A stretch of 64,000 nucleotides of DNA, from assembly GCF_947179515.1 (NCBI RefSeq), contig NC_067495.1, positions 93,440,923 through 93,504,922 on the forward strand. The letters run 5' to 3'. The position numbers and the translations under genes are program-made. The notes below the pieces were generated by a model. It was not told the DNA's origin and made no database searches. It saw only the letters and a program-made list of their open reading frames with translations. Below, piece after piece: positions 62,208-64,000 of this stretch. The DNA is from Apodemus sylvaticus. Lineage: Eukaryota; Chordata; Mammalia; Rodentia; Muridae. Each line of letters opens with the position of its first letter. Position 1 is the first letter of the stretch.

Positions 62208-63412
62208 ATGGCAAAAGGCAAATGCAGGAACGTCACTAACAGAAATCAAGGCAATATGGCAACATCTGAACCCAATTCTCCTCTACCAACATGTCCTGGA
62301 TACCCAATCAACCAGTAAAACAAGATTTGGATCTAAAATCACTGGTCATGATGCTGGTACAGGAATGCATGAAGGACATACTTAAAGAAATTCAGAAGAA
62401 AATGGATCAAAAGTTAGAAGCCCTTGCAAAGGAAACACAAAAATCATTGAAAGAAATCCAAGACAATACAAAAGCCAACAATGAGGAAACGCAAAAAACA
62501 CTTAAAGAAATACAGGAGAACTTTGGTCAACATACTGAGGTCATGAAAGAGGAAACACAAAAATCTCTTAAAGAATTACAAGAAAGCACAAACAAGCAAG
62601 TGAAGGAGCTAAGCAAAACCATCCAGGATCTAAAATCAAAAGTAGAAACAACTAAGAAAACTCAAAGGGAGATAACTTTGGAGATAGGAAGCCTTGGGGA
62701 GAAACCAGGGGACAGAGATGCAAATATCAACAACAGAATACAAGAGATAGAAGAAAGAATCTCAGATGCTGAAGATTCCATAGAAACCATGGACTCAACA
62801 GTTAAAGAAAATGCAAAATGCAAAAAGTTTGTAACTCATAATATCCAGGAAATCCAGGACACAATGAGAAGACCAAACCTAAGGATTATAGGCATAGATG
62901 AGAGTGAAGATTTACAACTTAAAGGGCCAGCAAATATCTTCAATACAATTATGGAAGAAAACGTCCCTAACCTAAAGAGAGAGATGCCCATGAATACACA
63001 AGAAGCCTACAGAACTCCAAACAGACTGGACCAGAACAGAAATACTTCCCGTCACATAATAATCAAAACACCAAATGTTCTAAACAAAGAAAGAATACTA
63101 AAGGCAGAAAGAGAAAAAGGCCAAGTAACATATAAAGGAAGACCTATCAGAATCACAGCAGACTTTTCACCTGAGACTATGAAGGCTAGAAGGTCCTGGG
63201 CAGATCTCATGCAGACTCTAAGAGAACACAAATGCCAACCAAAACTACTATATCCAGTAAAACTCTCAATCACCGTAGATGGAGAAAGTAAGATATTTCA
63301 TGACAAAACCAAGTTTACCCAATATCTATCCACAAACCCAGCCCTACAAAGGATAATAGGAGGACAACACCAATACAAGGAGGGAAACTTCACCCTGGAA
63401 AAAGCAAGATAG
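62208..63412 (+). pseudogene. L1 ORF1, copy 3, one-base deletion near the N-terminus
   Basis: The normal ATG is present at 62,208, but a one-base loss near 62,310 (ccaatcaaccag versus ccaatcacaccag) shifts the frame. A continuous 373-residue frame starts at 62,291 (MSWIPNQPVKQ), out of the natural frame for about seven codons and in it thereafter to the TAG at 63,410. The coiled coil, RRM-like and C-terminal domains are all open, making this the most complete ORF1 body in the window. A protein would need initiation at the second ATG. Confidence 0.87.
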
Positions 63413-63471
63413 TAACCTTTCATCAAACCCAAAAAAAGTTAAGCAATCAAATTTAAAAAATAACGTCAAAA

Positions 63472-64000
63472 ATGATAGGAAGTAACAATCACTATTCCTT
63501 AATATCTCTTAACATCAATGGACTTAATGCCCCAATAAAAAGACACAGACTAACTGACTGGATACGTAAACAGGACCCTACATTTTGCTGCTTACAGGAA
63601 ACACACCTCAGGGTCAAAGACAAACACTACCTTAGAGTAAAACGCTGGAAGACAATTTTACAAGCAAATGGTCTCAGGAAACAAGCTGGAGTAGCCATTT
63701 TAATATCAGATAAAATTGACTTGCAACCCAAAGTGATCAAAAGAGACTCTGAAGGAAACTTCTTGCTGGTCAAAGGAAAAATACAACAAGAAGAACTCTC
63801 AATCCTGAACATCTATGCTCCAAATGCAAGGGCACCCTCTTTCGTAAAAGAAACTTTACTAAAACTCAAAGCACACATTGCACCTAACGCAATAATTGTG
63901 GGTGACTTCAACAGTGCACTTTCCTCACTGGACTGATCAGGAAAACAGAAACTAAACAGGGACACAATGAAACTAATTGAGGCTTTGGACCAATTAGATT
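63472..64000 (+). pseudogene. L1 ORF2, copy 3, 5' part only
   Basis: Starts at ATG 63,472 with endonuclease motifs LNINGLNAP, QETHL and VGDFN. TGA at 63,934-63,936 (CGA to TGA) matches the stop at 13,399 of copy 1. The frame continues after it to the window end (KLIEALDQLD). Reverse transcriptase is outside the window. Confidence 0.9.

Larger units (their letters stand above)
61020..64000 (+). mobile_element. LINE-1 copy 3, cut by the window end
   Basis: Starts gggcagttcagcagtggcta. The 5' UTR is 61,020-62,207, ORF1 62,208-63,412, and ORF2 runs from 63,472 to the window end. The 5' UTR and ORF1 look like copy 2; from the very end of ORF1 onward it looks like copy 1, including the same TGA in ORF2. 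Its 3' end and any transduced segment are not visible. Confidence 0.93.

Overview
This window is repeat DNA from a vertebrate nuclear genome, almost certainly a muroid rodent (mouse/rat/hamster/vole group). Three copies of a rodent-type LINE-1 (L1), with rodent-style ORF1, ORF2, G-rich 3' UTR and CpG-rich promoter, are the basis for that call. The species and chromosome cannot be read from the sequence. I see no host protein-coding gene, tRNA, rRNA, CRISPR array or bacterial/viral operon. Every open reading frame is an L1 remnant or a chance frame in repeat DNA.

Layout. Positions 1-1434 are an old, internally deleted L1 on the minus strand: ORF2 endonuclease part, then a deletion junction near 404-414, then ORF1, whose start codon lies at 1432-1434. 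Its upstream side runs directly into the first monomer of a large tandem array. From about 1462 to at least 61,019 the window is 12 complete copies and one partial copy of a 3.54-3.57 kb unit, and the array leaves the window on the right. Each unit is an old dimer. Half A (~1.41 kb) and half B (~1.42 kb plus a ~0.15 kb leader) are diverged copies of each other, separated by an AT-rich linker made of three ~160-bp sub-repeats.

Three units (the third, fifth and thirteenth) carry a sense-strand L1 at exactly the same linker position, flanked by the same 15-bp target-site duplication. These are at 10,498-17,976, 25,101-32,595 and 61,020 to the window end. Where the 3' end is visible, the L1 poly(A) is followed by ~955 bp of foreign DNA, a second AATAAA and a second poly(A) before the target-site duplication. 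This is the signature of one L1 insertion with a 3' transduction that was later copied along with the array. The L1 copies share inactivating mutations, and copy 3 looks like a mosaic of copies 1 and 2.

The most interesting story is the origin of the array. The half-unit is continuous with the region upstream of ORF1 of the antisense L1 at the left edge, so the 3.55-kb satellite probably grew from an L1 5' UTR. It was then re-invaded by a younger L1 that now travels as part of a longer repeat variant.
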